A stretch of 64,000 nt of DNA, taken from contig NZ_MUYG01000005.1 of the NCBI RefSeq assembly GCF_002155425.1, forward strand, positions 103,688-167,687, in the 5' to 3' direction. Source of the DNA: Erythrobacter donghaensis (GTDB taxonomy: Bacteria > Pseudomonadota > Alphaproteobacteria > Sphingomonadales > Sphingomonadaceae). A program made the position numbers and the translations under genes. The notes under the pieces were generated by a model that had not been told where the DNA came from, did not search any database, and saw only the letters and a list, made by a program, of their open reading frames with translations. This document shows positions 52,299 through 61,023 of this stretch, in pieces. Numbering within the stretch: the first letter of the stretch is position 1; each line of letters begins with the position of its first letter.

Positions 52299-53351
52299 TT
52301 AGTCGATCGTGACCCGGAAGTAGAGCGAGCGGGTCTGACCGCCAGCGACATCGCTGAGGTCGCCCGACACCCGGTCTTCGCCGCCTACGCCAGCGTTGGC
52401 TGTGAAGGTGCCGCCGGCGGTGCCGTTGGCGCAGGTCGCATCGCCATCGACGAAGATGCCGAAGGCGCTGTCATAGGTGACGTCGAAGGGCAGATCGTCG
52501 GTCACGTCGACATCGGTCGCGGTCGCCGCACCGGTCGCGTTCGACACGGTGATGCAATATTCGACCGTCGCGCCCGGGATCGCCTTAGGGTTGTTGGTCC
52601 CGTTAACCGGATCGCTGACCACGCGGCTCGCCTTGGCCACATCGACCACGGCGCCTGCCACGGTGTAGGTGCCGATCGCCGAGAACGCGCCGTCGCGCAG
52701 CGCGTCGGTGGCGCCCTGACCGTCGAACAGCACGGTGTCGATGCCGGTGGTGTTGGTCGCCGATTCGACGAGCTCTGCACCCAGCGAACCCGCGCCGCCA
52801 GCGGCATGGGCATTGGCGGTGAGCGCGACGTCGAAGCTGTCGCCGTTGACCGCATTGAGGCCGAAATCGGCCAGCACGATCACGGCCACGGTGACGCCGG
52901 TCGCCGAGCTGCCGACTTCATCGAGATAGGTGATCGGCCCGGCCGCGAGTTCGGTCGCGTCGAGCACGCGGTCGCCATTGGTGTCGAGGTACACGCGGAT
53001 GTTGCTGATATTGGCCGCAGTCCCGGCGTTGAGCAGCGCGGTCAGTTCAAGATCGACGCTGCTGTTCGACAGGTTGGTGACGTCAAAGGCCAGCGCCTGA
53101 TCGGTCTCGCCCGGCGCAACGCTGGTGGCCGCACCGACATTGGTGACGGTCACGTTGACGCGCTGGTCGACGGTGAAGACGTCGGTCGCGGTCTCGGCGT
53201 TCTGGGTGACGCCGTTGACGTTGAAGGTGACATTGACGGTGTTGGTAATTTCGGTGCCGGCGCTGGTCCCTTGGGCCAGAGCAGGCGCGCTCGTCATGGC
53301 GACAAGCGCAAACGCGCTTACCGCACCGAGCAACTGCTTGGTGGTCTTCAT
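52299..53351 (-). CDS. Secreted DUF11-like protein B (350 aa)
   Basis: Signal peptide at residues 1-27 (MKTTKQLLGAVSAFALVAMT, then SAPALAQ). The mature protein is acidic, Thr/Asn/Val-rich and has lipocalin-free beta sandwich character. Near residue 244 it has SDPVNGTNNPKAIPGATVEY followed by CITVSNATG, almost the same as in the 643-residue protein, a clear paralogous motif. LDTNGDRVLDATEL may bind calcium (EF-hand-like loop). It ends LYFRVTID, 22 bases before the giant gene's preferred start. Confidence 0.72.
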   Translation of the reverse strand: MKTTKQLLGAVSAFALVAMTSAPALAQGTSAGTEITNTVNVTFNVNGVTQNAETATDVFTVDQRVNVTVTNVGAATSVAPGETDQALAFDVTNLSNSSVDLELTALLNAGTAANISNIRVYLDTNGDRVLDATELAAGPITYLDEVGSSATGVTVAVIVLADFGLNAVNGDSFDVALTANAHAAGGAGSLGAELVESATNTTGIDTVLFDGQGATDALRDGAFSAIGTYTVAGAVVDVAKASRVVSDPVNGTNNPKAIPGATVEYCITVSNATGAATATDVDVTDDLPFDVTYDSAFGIFVDGDATCANGTAGGTFTANAGVGGEDRVSGDLSDVAGGQTRSLYFRVTID

Positions 53352-53422
53352 GGTTTCGGTCCTGAGTGTGTGTCCCGCGTCAGAAATGCCGCCCGCAGGA
53401 CGTGGCGGTTACCCTCCGCAGG

Positions 53423-53911
53423 TCAGCGGATGATGGCGGGATAGGTCAGCCGCCCCGAAGCGCCGGGGTCGATGCTGGCCAGCACCCAGCGGACGTGGGT
53501 GACGTCGGCCTGGGTGGCGGGACGGGTGGTCCCGTCGGGATTGGTGATGGTCAGCGCGGCCAGCGCGCCGAAGGCCTTGCCCCCGTCGACCGACACCTCA
53601 AGCGCCGGATCGGCATCGGGCGCGAGGCGCACGGCGGCGGGCAGGGGGTTGGTGACGACGAAGTTGGTCACCGCATCGCCGCCCTTGTTGGCGTAGTCGG
53701 TGCCGAACACCAGCCGATCGCCCGGAACGATCGCGGTGGGCTCCACCAGCTCGGTGCGCTCCTTGCCGTCGGCGTCGGTGACGATCTTGACCGCCTTGAC
53801 GTCGCCGTTGAGCGCGATCGGGCTGGAGGTCTGGGCTGCCAGCGGCAGCGCGGGCATGGCAAGCGCGGCGGCGGCCGCGGCGGTGAACATCAGGGTGGTG
53901 AAGGTCTTCAT
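53423..53911 (-). CDS. Small secreted DUF11-related protein (162 aa)
   Basis: Signal peptide at 1-27 (MKTFTTLMFTAAAAAALAMP, then ALPLAAQ). The mature part is one beta domain with PGDRLVFGTDYANKGGDAVT and NFVVTNPLPAAVRLAPDADP, resembling a single DUF11 repeat. It ends LTYPAIIR. Likely a minor subunit of the same surface structure as its neighbours, by context. 52 bases from the previous gene, 71 to the next. Confidence 0.7.
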   Translation of the reverse strand: MKTFTTLMFTAAAAAALAMPALPLAAQTSSPIALNGDVKAVKIVTDADGKERTELVEPTAIVPGDRLVFGTDYANKGGDAVTNFVVTNPLPAAVRLAPDADPALEVSVDGGKAFGALAALTITNPDGTTRPATQADVTHVRWVLASIDPGASGRLTYPAIIR

Positions 53912-53963
53912 GGTCGTGGCCCCGTGGTTTTTGGTTGTTTTCGCTGTAGAATGTCTGGTCGGT

Positions 53964-54959
53964 TTACTGGTCTAAGGTAACTTCGAAAGTGACGGCCCGG
54001 CTTGTGCCGGCGGTAACGCTGCCGATCGTGACGGCGATGCCGTCGGCGTCGGACCCCGTGCCCGCATCGCCATCGGCGGCGTCGGTCAGCGGTGCGGCGT
54101 CGAGCGTGAGGGTGCCGGGCGCGTAGGTCGTGCCGGCGGGAATGGCATCGCGCACCACCAGGTTGGCGACCGTTCCGGTGCCGCTGACGCGCGCTTCGAT
54201 GGTGAAGGTGGCAATCGTGCCGGGCACCGCGCTGGTGCCTCCAAACGGATCGCGCAGCACCACCGACTTGACCAGCGCAACGCTGGCGATGGCATTGACC
54301 AAGGCTCCGCGCGCGGTCGCCAGCGCGCCGGTGTTGCCGACGATCGCGTCGCCGCCGTCCACCCCTGCGCCCGCAAAGGCGGTGCCGGGGGTGCCGCTGC
54401 CGGTGACGGCTTCGGCGCTGAGATCGACATTGCTGGTCTGCGCGTCGGTGACGCCATCGGGCACAGTCACCAGCACGAACACGGTGAGCGCCGCATCGGG
54501 CGCGAGCACCGCGGTGGTCTCCGGCGCGTTGAGGATCTCGTCGACGCCCTCGTCATAGGTGCCGTTGCCGTTGCTATCGATCGCGATGGCGCGCAGCGTC
54601 ACATCGAAATCATTGCCGCCCACCGCCGTGTTGGCGAGCAGGCGGAAGGCTTCGGGCCCGTTGCCCTGGTTGGTCAGCTCGAAGGTCAGCACAGCATCGC
54701 CCGGCCGCGCGGTCACCGGGCCGGGATCGAGCGAGGTCAGCGTCACGTCGAGCAGCTCGTCGACCCGCACGGTGACGGTGTTGGAGTTGACGTTGCGCGC
54801 AATGCCAGCCTCTTCGTAGCTGGCAACGGCGGTGTTCTCGATCAGCGTGCCCGCAGTCACGCCGCCCGCCAGCGCGGGCGCTGCGCCCAGCGTAGCAAGC
54901 GCCAGCGCGGTGGCGATGAGAGAGGTGGACGACCGGTAAAGGCGATTCTGGGTGTTCAT
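53964..54959 (-). CDS. Secreted DUF11-like protein C (331 aa)
   Basis: First gene of the array. Signal peptide at about 12-36 (TSLIATALALATLGAAPALA). Mature part: ENTAVASYEEAGIARNVNSN, TVTVRVDELLDVTLTSLDPG, then SNGNGTYDEGVDEI (possible calcium loop), and a last unit with LRDPFGGTSAVPGTIATFTI, which parallels the SDPVNGT motif of the paralogues. ATG 54959 is used; no strong ribosome site precedes it, and a TTG at 54971 is the only alternative upstream. The divergent spacer upstream probably holds the array's promoter. Confidence 0.7.
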   Translation of the reverse strand: MNTQNRLYRSSTSLIATALALATLGAAPALAGGVTAGTLIENTAVASYEEAGIARNVNSNTVTVRVDELLDVTLTSLDPGPVTARPGDAVLTFELTNQGNGPEAFRLLANTAVGGNDFDVTLRAIAIDSNGNGTYDEGVDEILNAPETTAVLAPDAALTVFVLVTVPDGVTDAQTSNVDLSAEAVTGSGTPGTAFAGAGVDGGDAIVGNTGALATARGALVNAIASVALVKSVVLRDPFGGTSAVPGTIATFTIEARVSGTGTVANLVVRDAIPAGTTYAPGTLTLDAAPLTDAADGDAGTGSDADGIAVTIGSVTAGTSRAVTFEVTLDQ

Positions 54960-55306
54960 ACCATCGGGCAATTACGCAGCGATGGTTAGCAATTCGTTAG
55001 GCACGTTCCTTCGCCATCGCCCTCAAATGGCTCGCCGCGCAGGCCCGCAACCCCTCACCCGGGGGCGAACCGCATTTGCAAACGTTTGATTTGTTGCAGA
55101 AGGTGGCGGATCGAAACCGGCTTTGGGCGCCCCGATTAGCGCGCCGGTTAGGCAAATTATTTTTTTCATGTTGCCCAGTGCGACCGCGCCGCCTGTTACA
55201 TCTTGCGACAATTTACCGCTTGCCCTGACAAACCGCTGGGACAGCCGCCCGCCATAAGAGCTTCAGAGGCGGCGATCATGCGGCCTTCCTGCAAAAGGAA
55301 TAAACC
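54960..55306. other. Divergent intergenic region between the DUF11 array and the EF-hand gene
   Basis: No gene seen in these 347 bases. It contains an AT-rich part, with a run of seven T near 55160 and a short palindrome CAAACGTTTG at 55079-55088. The two outgoing promoters must lie here, but I could not assign -35/-10 elements with confidence. No terminator. Confidence 0.5.
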
Positions 55307-55795
55307 ATGCGAATTGCCACTCTTCTCACCGGCGGGCTTGTCTCGATCGCTCTGGCTGGCACGGCCATCGCCGCTCCGCCCCACGGCGCTCGCGGCGACA
55401 TCGACAAGGACGGTGCGGTCACCCTGGCCGAACTCAACACCCGCCTCGACCAGCGCTTCCAGAAAATCGATGCCAACGGCAACGGCCAGCTTGAACAGGC
55501 CGAAATGCAGGCCGCGCGTGAACAGCACCGTGCCAAGCGCGCCGAACGCCGGGAGGCCCGCGGGGCCGAGATGGCCGACAAGCGCGGCGGCGAACGCCGT
55601 GGCGGCATGCGTAGCGAGGGGCGCGGCGAAGGGCGCGGCCAGATCGACGCCAATGGCGACGGGGTCATCACCCGCGCGGAATTCGGCGCCAAGGCGCTCG
55701 CCCGGTTCGAGCGGGCCGATGCCAACAAGGACGGCGTCGTGACTGCCGAGGAGCGCGCCGCCATGCGCGAGGCGCGCAAGGCCCGCCGCGGCTGA
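55307..55795 (+). CDS. Secreted EF-hand protein
   Basis: A 162-residue exported protein with a signal (MRIATLLTGGLVSIALAGTA, then IAAPP). Four EF-hand-like calcium loops: DIDKDGAVTLAEL (about 31), KIDANGNGQLEQAEM (about 53), QIDANGDGVITRAEF (about 112) and RADANKDGVVTAEER (about 135). The middle is Arg/Glu/Gly-rich. It is encoded upstream of a response regulator and sensor kinase on the same strand, a pairing that suggests the calcium state of the envelope is being monitored. Function inferred. Confidence 0.82.
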   Translation: MRIATLLTGGLVSIALAGTAIAAPPHGARGDIDKDGAVTLAELNTRLDQRFQKIDANGNGQLEQAEMQAAREQHRAKRAERREARGAEMADKRGGERRGGMRSEGRGEGRGQIDANGDGVITRAEFGAKALARFERADANKDGVVTAEERAAMREARKARRG

Positions 55796-55813
55796 TCGGC
55801 CTCGCTGCCAGAC

Positions 55814-55850
55814 GAAGCGGGGGCTTGGCCTAGCGCCGGCCCCCGCCTTC
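55814..55850 (+). terminator. Hairpin after the EF-hand gene
   Basis: GAAGCGGGGGC at 55814-55824 pairs with GCCCCCGCCTTC at 55839-55850 with a one-base bulge, loop of 14 bases. It lies 18 bases after the stop. There is no clear T-run, so it may attenuate rather than end transcription into the response regulator gene. Confidence 0.4.
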
Positions 55851-55912
55851 GCACACATTTGCCCGCATCCGTGCTATCGCACCGGTGCTGACCCGAACCG
55901 CTGAAAGACCCG

Positions 55913-56629
55913 ATGACCACCGCCAGACCGCATCTGCTGCTAGTCGATGACGAGGAATCGATCCGCAAACCGCTCGCCGCAGTGCTGGCCAATGCCGGGT
56001 ACCGCGTCACCGCCGCCGCCGATGCGGCCGAGGCGCGTGCGCAGTTGCAGGCCGGGGCCTTCGACCTTGCCATCCTCGACATCATGATGCCGGGCGAAGA
56101 CGGGCTCAGCCTCGCGCGCTTCATCCGCGCCACGGGCGATCTGCCGATCATCCTGCTGACCGCCCGTGCCGAGGAGATCGACCGCATCATCGGGCTGGAA
56201 ATGGGCGCGGACGATTACCTCGCCAAACCCTTCAACCCGCGCGAGCTGACCGCGCGCATCGCCGCGATCCTGCGCCGCAGCCAGCGCAGCGTCGGGGGGG
56301 CTGAGGATCACGAGGCCTTCCGCTTCGGCCCGTGGATTCTCGACGTCACCCGCCGCCGCCTCGCCCACGAGGACGGCACCGAGGTGCCGCTGACCGGCGG
56401 TGAGTTCCTCCTGCTCGAAGCGTTGGTGCAGCGCCCCGGCATTCCCCTGTCGCGCGACCAGCTGCTCGATCTCACCCGCGGGCGCGAGGCCGGCCCCTTC
56501 GACCGCGCGGTCGACAACGCCATCAGCCGGTTGCGCCGCAAGATCGAGGCCGATCCCAAAGCGCCCGAATTCATCAAGACCGTCCATGCCGCAGGCTATG
56601 TCCTCTCCGCGAAGGTGACGCGGCTGTGA
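55913..56629 (+). CDS. OmpR-family response regulator
   Basis: A 238-residue two-component regulator. Receiver domain at 1-120 with phosphoacceptor D56 (LAILDIMMPGEDG), acidic pair in LLVDDEES, switch LLTAR and lysine in LAKPFNPRELT. The winged-helix DNA-binding domain (about 135-235) includes VDNAISRLRRKIEADPKAPE and TVHAAGYVLS. The GTG of the kinase gene overlaps its stop, so both are cotranslated. It may control the divergent surface-protein array or the EF-hand gene. Confidence 0.94.
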   Translation: MTTARPHLLLVDDEESIRKPLAAVLANAGYRVTAAADAAEARAQLQAGAFDLAILDIMMPGEDGLSLARFIRATGDLPIILLTARAEEIDRIIGLEMGADDYLAKPFNPRELTARIAAILRRSQRSVGGAEDHEAFRFGPWILDVTRRRLAHEDGTEVPLTGGEFLLLEALVQRPGIPLSRDQLLDLTRGREAGPFDRAVDNAISRLRRKIEADPKAPEFIKTVHAAGYVLSAKVTRL

Positions 56630-57948
56630 GGCCGTTTGCGCGGCTGTCGCTGGCGCAGCAGGTGATGCTGATCGTCGCGCTGGGGCTGATCCTTGCCCAG
56701 TCGCTGAACTTCGCGCTCCAGCTGCGCGAGCGGCGCGGGTTCGGGATCGAGAGCGCCGCCAGCCCCGCCATCGCCCGGCTGGTCGATGCGATCGAGGCGG
56801 GCGACGCGGGAGAAGTCCGGGCGCTGCCACCGCGCCGCGGGTTACGGCGCACGGCGGTCGTTGCCTCGCGCGCGAGCCCGGTCGCGCCCGCTGCGCCCCG
56901 CCTTACGGATGTCGAGGCGGTGCTGCGCGCGCGCATCGCCGAGGGTGCCGATGCGGGTGTCACCGAGGTGCAGGCCGCCGTTCAGCCCGGCCCGCGCGGA
57001 GGGAATGTCCTGATTGTCGCGGCCCGGCTTGCCGATGGCAGATGGCTGTCCGCCCGCGCCCGCGGGCCCGACCCGCTCGGCCCGGTGATCGCCGAGTTGG
57101 CGCTTCAGACGCTGGTGATCCTCGCCGTGCTGCTGGTCCCGCTGTTGTGGCTGGTGCGCAGCGCGACACGTCCGCTCGCGGTGCTGACCCGCGAGGCCGA
57201 CAGCTGGGAGGCGGGCCGCGACGGTGCGGCCCCGGCGGGCGATCCCGCGCCCGCCACCGCGCCGAGCGACGTGCGCGCGCTCGTCACCGCGATTGGCGCC
57301 ATGAAGCAGCGGATCGTGCGGATGCTGCGCGAACGCGACGTGATGCTGGGCGCGATCGGTCATGATCTGCGCACGCCGCTCGCAGCCTTGCGCATTCAGG
57401 TCGAGCTGGTGGGGGACGAGGCGGTGCGCCGCGACATGATCGATTCCCTCGACCGGCTGTCCGGCGATCTTGAGGGGATCCTCTCGCTGGCGCGCAACAC
57501 GACCTCCGTGGTGCGCCAGCCCTCCGACCTTGCCGACATCGCCCGCGAAGTTGCCGCCGGTTTCCGCGCGAAAGGCGCGGAGGGCACCTCACCCACCGCA
57601 GCCCCGATCCTCGCCCCTGTCGATGCGGCAGCGGTGCGTCGCGCGCTTGCCAATCTGGTCGAGAACGCCGTGCGCTACGGCGGGCAAGTGGCGATCGGGA
57701 TAGAAGCGGGCGAACGGTTCGCCACCATCGTGGTCGAGGATGATGGCCCCGGCATCCCCGAAGATCGCCTGCCCTCGGCGATGGAGCCCTTCGTGCGGCT
57801 CGAACCGTCGCGCAACCGGGCGACCGGCGGGCACGGGCTCGGCCTTGCCATCGTCGCCGCCATCGCCCGCGCGCATGGCGGGCAGTTGCGGCTCGCCAAC
57901 CGGCCCGAAGGCGGGCTGCGGGCGGAACTGGAACTGGCGCTGGACTGA
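56626..57948 (+). CDS. EnvZ-type sensor histidine kinase
   Basis: Membrane sensor, 440 residues. Two membrane helices (about residues 9-31 and 157-178) enclose a short periplasmic domain of about 125 residues. A HAMP-like linker (SATRPLAVLTREADSWEAGR) leads to the H-box GHDLRTPLAAL with H246. The ATPase domain has N-box NLVENAVRYGG, DDGPGIP and GGHGLGLAIVAAIARAHGG. Start GTG 56626 overlaps the regulator gene. The periplasmic domain is small and of unknown ligand. Confidence 0.93.
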   Translation: MRPFARLSLAQQVMLIVALGLILAQSLNFALQLRERRGFGIESAASPAIARLVDAIEAGDAGEVRALPPRRGLRRTAVVASRASPVAPAAPRLTDVEAVLRARIAEGADAGVTEVQAAVQPGPRGGNVLIVAARLADGRWLSARARGPDPLGPVIAELALQTLVILAVLLVPLLWLVRSATRPLAVLTREADSWEAGRDGAAPAGDPAPATAPSDVRALVTAIGAMKQRIVRMLRERDVMLGAIGHDLRTPLAALRIQVELVGDEAVRRDMIDSLDRLSGDLEGILSLARNTTSVVRQPSDLADIAREVAAGFRAKGAEGTSPTAAPILAPVDAAAVRRALANLVENAVRYGGQVAIGIEAGERFATIVVEDDGPGIPEDRLPSAMEPFVRLEPSRNRATGGHGLGLAIVAAIARAHGGQLRLANRPEGGLRAELELALD

Positions 57949-58027
57949 GGCGCACAGCACCACCGCCGCGCCGTTGGGAGCGGGGCGTCCGGTGTCCCGG
58001 ATATCTCACATCATGTCAGGGAAAAAT

Positions 58028-58114
58028 TGGTGCGGTCGAGAAGACTCGAACTTCCACGGGCTTTCGCCCACAACGACCTCAACGTTGCGCGTCTACCAGT
58101 TCCGCCACGACCGC
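58028..58114 (-). tRNA. tRNA-Leu (anticodon GAG)
   Basis: Minus-strand 87-base sequence starting GCGGTCGTGGCGGAACTGG and ending with encoded CCA. Acceptor stem GCGGTCG pairs with CGACCGC; the anticodon arm is CAACG-TTGAGGT-CGTTG with anticodon GAG. A long variable arm (GTGGGCGAAAGCCCGT) identifies a class II leucine tRNA; the T arm is GTTCGAGTC-type. Confidence 0.96.
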
Positions 58115-58223
58115 ACTCGGGGTATGCCGGGGCAGCCAAAGCGCTGGCCCCGCGGTAGGAGCGCGCCCCTAGCAAGGGGTTTGGCCGCGCGCAAGCGGTT
58201 TGACGCGGTTGTGCGCGAAGGCG

Positions 58224-59147
58224 CTAGTTGGGGGCCCAGCCGAGCTTGGCTTCGGCGGCTTCGGGCGGGATATTGCGCACCGCCTGCGTCACCTGCATGG
58301 TCTCACCCGGAGCCAGACGGCGCTTGGGCGGAGGCACCAGCCAGTCGCCGACATTGCGGTCGCGGCGGTCCTTGAACACCAGCAGCACATCGGGCACCGC
58401 CGCGCTCTCGCGGCTGGTGTTGGTGATGGTGCCGCGCACCTGGAAGATCGCCTCGCCGCTTTCGAGCGTCTGCTTGCGCTGTTCGCCCCGGGGGAAATTG
58501 AAATCGAGCGCCGGCTGGCTTGCGCCGAAGGTCGGGCGTTTGATCGGCACCCAATCGGGAAGGCCGTAGTAATTGACCGCCACGACCAGCCCGGTGGCGA
58601 TCGCCGCGAACAGCGCCGCAGCCAGCGTCCACATCTTGAGCGTGTTGCGCCGCCGGGTGAAGGGGGCGCGGTAATCGAACTGCGAGCCGCCGTCCTCGTC
58701 CGTGTCCTCGTCATCGAAGGGCGGGTCGGGGGTGTCGTCGGCAAAGTCGGGGGCAGGCTCCGACGCCGGAGCGGCGGGCGTGCCCACCGGCGGTTCAGCC
58801 CCGCCGTCCTTGGCCAGCCCGCGCCGCAGCGCGCGCACGGCAAAGCCGGTGTCTTCCTCGGTATAGCCCGGATCGCCGCCGGACGCCTCGGGCGAGCGCC
58901 AGTGGCTTACCGACGGGCCTTCGCTCGCCGGCTCGGGGGCCGGCTGCGGGGTCGCGACGGCGGGCTCGGCGGGTGGCGGAGGCGGCGCGGGAGCGGGGGT
59001 CGGCGGGGCGGGAGGCGCTGCGCTTTCGGGCGGCTCCTGGAACCAGCTGTGCTTGCACTTGGCGCAGCGCACGGTGCGGCCCTCGCTGCCGACGGCGGCG
59101 TCGGGTACAGCATAACGGGTGCTGCAAGCGGGGCACACGATGATCAT
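58224..59147 (-). CDS. Zinc-ribbon (MJ0042) and DUF3426 membrane protein
   Basis: A 307-residue protein. N-terminal zinc ribbon: CPAC at about residues 5-8 and CAKC near 28-31. A long Pro-rich cytoplasmic linker follows, then one membrane helix at about 170-192 ([20 protein letters not shown]), then a C-terminal DUF3426 domain ([20 protein letters not shown] to WAPN). ATG 59147 (MIIVCPAC) is the proper start; the frame upstream lacks support. Divergent from ftsE; the family is typical of alphaproteobacteria beside ftsEX and has no known biochemical role. Confidence 0.88.
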   Translation of the reverse strand: MIIVCPACSTRYAVPDAAVGSEGRTVRCAKCKHSWFQEPPESAAPPAPPTPAPAPPPPPAEPAVATPQPAPEPASEGPSVSHWRSPEASGGDPGYTEEDTGFAVRALRRGLAKDGGAEPPVGTPAAPASEPAPDFADDTPDPPFDDEDTDEDGGSQFDYRAPFTRRRNTLKMWTLAAALFAAIATGLVVAVNYYGLPDWVPIKRPTFGASQPALDFNFPRGEQRKQTLESGEAIFQVRGTITNTSRESAAVPDVLLVFKDRRDRNVGDWLVPPPKRRLAPGETMQVTQAVRNIPPEAAEAKLGWAPN

Positions 59148-59313
59148 GTCGCAAAAAGCATGAATCACCGCGCCCCCGCACACAAGAGCGCACAAGCCCG
59201 CGAGGGGCATTTACCCTCTGTTTTCCACATTGCGGGGGCAAAATCGGGTGATGGGGCCCACTCTTTGCAGCTTGCGGCTTTTCCGCACCCCGCCCCGCTG
59301 TTAGGTGCGGCCC

Positions 59314-60048
59314 ATGAGCGACAACCTCGCGGGCCATGTGAAATTCGACAATGTCGGGCTGCGCTACGGCACCGATCCCGAGGTGCTGAGCGACTTGAGC
59401 TTCACGCTGTTCCCCGGCAGTTTCTACTTTCTCACCGGCGCCAGCGGTGCCGGCAAGACCAGCCTGCTGAAGCTGCTCTACCTCGCCCAGCGGCCTTCGC
59501 GCGGGGCGATCCGGATGTTCGGGCAGGATCTGGTGACGATGCCGCGCGAACGCCTGCCCGATCTGCGCCGCCGCCTCGGCGTGGTGTTCCAGAACTTCCG
59601 TCTCGTCCCCTATCTCACCGCCTTCGACAATGTCGCCCTCCCGCTCCGGCTGGCGGGGACGGAGGAGAAGAAGGTGGTGAAGGCAGTCGGCGACATGCTC
59701 GACTGGGTGGGTCTGTCGCACCGCGCTCATGCCGTGCCGCCGACCCTGTCGGGCGGAGAGCAGCAGCGCGTCGCCATCGCCCGCGCGGTGATCGGCCGGC
59801 CCAAGATGCTGATCGCCGACGAGCCGACCGGCAACGTTGACCCCGAAATGGCGCTGAAGCTGCTGCGCCTGTTCGAGGCGCTCAACAACCGCGTGGGCAC
59901 CACGGTGGTGGTGGCGACCCACGATGTGCACCTGCTGAAGAAGGTGCCGGATTCGCTGATCATGCGATTGAACAAGGGCCAGCTTTCCGACCCCACCGGC
60001 GCGCTGCGCTATCCGCCGCGGGTTTCGGGGGTAAGCGGGGCACCATGA
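59314..60048 (+). CDS. ftsE: FtsE, cell-division ABC ATPase
   Basis: Cytoplasmic ATPase of the FtsEX complex, which links the divisome to peptidoglycan hydrolases. 244 residues. Walker A GASGAGKTS, signature LSGGEQQRVAIARAV, Walker B MLIADEPTGNVDPE, H-loop VVVATHDVHLL. ATG 59314 (MSDNLAGHV) is used; GTG 59305 is a possible longer start. Overlaps ftsX by four bases. Confidence 0.95.
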   Translation: MSDNLAGHVKFDNVGLRYGTDPEVLSDLSFTLFPGSFYFLTGASGAGKTSLLKLLYLAQRPSRGAIRMFGQDLVTMPRERLPDLRRRLGVVFQNFRLVPYLTAFDNVALPLRLAGTEEKKVVKAVGDMLDWVGLSHRAHAVPPTLSGGEQQRVAIARAVIGRPKMLIADEPTGNVDPEMALKLLRLFEALNNRVGTTVVVATHDVHLLKKVPDSLIMRLNKGQLSDPTGALRYPPRVSGVSGAP

Positions 60049-61013
60049 GCACGCTGCCGCCGCTCCCCGCCGGGCCCGAGGCCGACGAGCCTGAAGACGA
60101 CGCCGCGCTCGCCGCGCCGCTGCCGCAGCGTCCGCTCGGGCGGGCGGCGGCACGGCTGCTGCCGCCTGCGCGCCTGACCGGCCCGATCCCCTGGGTGATC
60201 GCCATCCTGATCGCGCTGGTGGTGGTCGCCGCCGCCGGAGGGCTGGCCTTCGCCAATCTCTCCGCCAGCGCCAATGCCGGGCTGTCGCGAGCGGTGAGCG
60301 TGCAGGTGATCGAGCCCAACCCCGATCTGCGCGAGGCCCGCGGGCAGGCGGCGGTGGATGTGCTGACAGGGCTCGACGGCGTCACCGCAGTGCGCCTGCT
60401 GCCCGAGGCGGAGCTGGTCGCCATGCTCGAACCATGGCTGGGCGAGGGCGCGTCGTCGGGCGACGTGCCGATCCCGGCGCTGATCGATGTCGAGCTGTCG
60501 TCCAAGGCGGGTGCCGACGATGTCGCGCGGATCGAGGCAGCGCTTGCGGCGAAAGTGCCCGGTGCGCGGGTCGATGCGCAGGGCGATTTCCTGAAGCCCG
60601 TGGCCGATGCGCTCGCAGCGATGCAGTGGATGGCGCTGGCGCTGATCGTGCTGGTCGCGCTGGCGACCGCGGCGGCGGTGTGGCTGGCGGCGCGCAACGC
60701 CTTTGCCGGGGCGCGCGAGACGGTCGAGATCATGCACCTGCTCGGCGCGAGCGAGCGTCAGGTCAGCGCCGTGTTCCTGCGCGACGTGCTGCGCGAGGCG
60801 ACCTTCGGCGCGCTGGTCGGCGCCGGGCTGGGGGTGGCGGCGGTGTGGCTGCTCGGCCAGCAGTTCGCCGCGCTCGGGAGCGCGATGGTGAGCGGCGGGG
60901 GGCTGACCCTCGGCGACTGGCTGGTGATCGCGGCGATTCCGCTCGCCGGCGTGGTGCTGGCGCTGCTGACCGCGCGGATCACCATTGCGCTTGCCTTGCG
61001 CGACATGCTTTAG
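60045..61013 (+). CDS. ftsX: FtsX, cell-division ABC permease
   Basis: Membrane partner of FtsE. 322 residues. A membrane helix at about 48-70, a periplasmic loop (70-190) that would regulate amidases, then three more membrane segments from about 190 on: WMALALIVLVALATAAAVWL, ATFGALVGAGLGVAAVWLLG, LVIAAIPLAGVVLALLTARI. The cytoplasmic EIMHLLGASERQVSAVFLRD block is typical of FtsX. N-terminal extension is Pro/Glu-rich. Confidence 0.93.
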   Translation: MSTLPPLPAGPEADEPEDDAALAAPLPQRPLGRAAARLLPPARLTGPIPWVIAILIALVVVAAAGGLAFANLSASANAGLSRAVSVQVIEPNPDLREARGQAAVDVLTGLDGVTAVRLLPEAELVAMLEPWLGEGASSGDVPIPALIDVELSSKAGADDVARIEAALAAKVPGARVDAQGDFLKPVADALAAMQWMALALIVLVALATAAAVWLAARNAFAGARETVEIMHLLGASERQVSAVFLRDVLREATFGALVGAGLGVAAVWLLGQQFAALGSAMVSGGGLTLGDWLVIAAIPLAGVVLALLTARITIALALRDML

Positions 61014-61023
61014 GCGACGCGTG

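Noticed and set aside
45968..52312. 2114-codon open frame on the plus strand
   Set aside because: It is antisense to the large DUF11 gene. Long antisense frames are common in GC-rich genes; the product is rich in Arg, His, Gly and Asp with no domain.
54970..55015. GGAAC-type (EcfG) promoter before the surface array
   Set aside because: GGAAC is present on the minus strand, but no CGTT-type -10 follows at the right distance.
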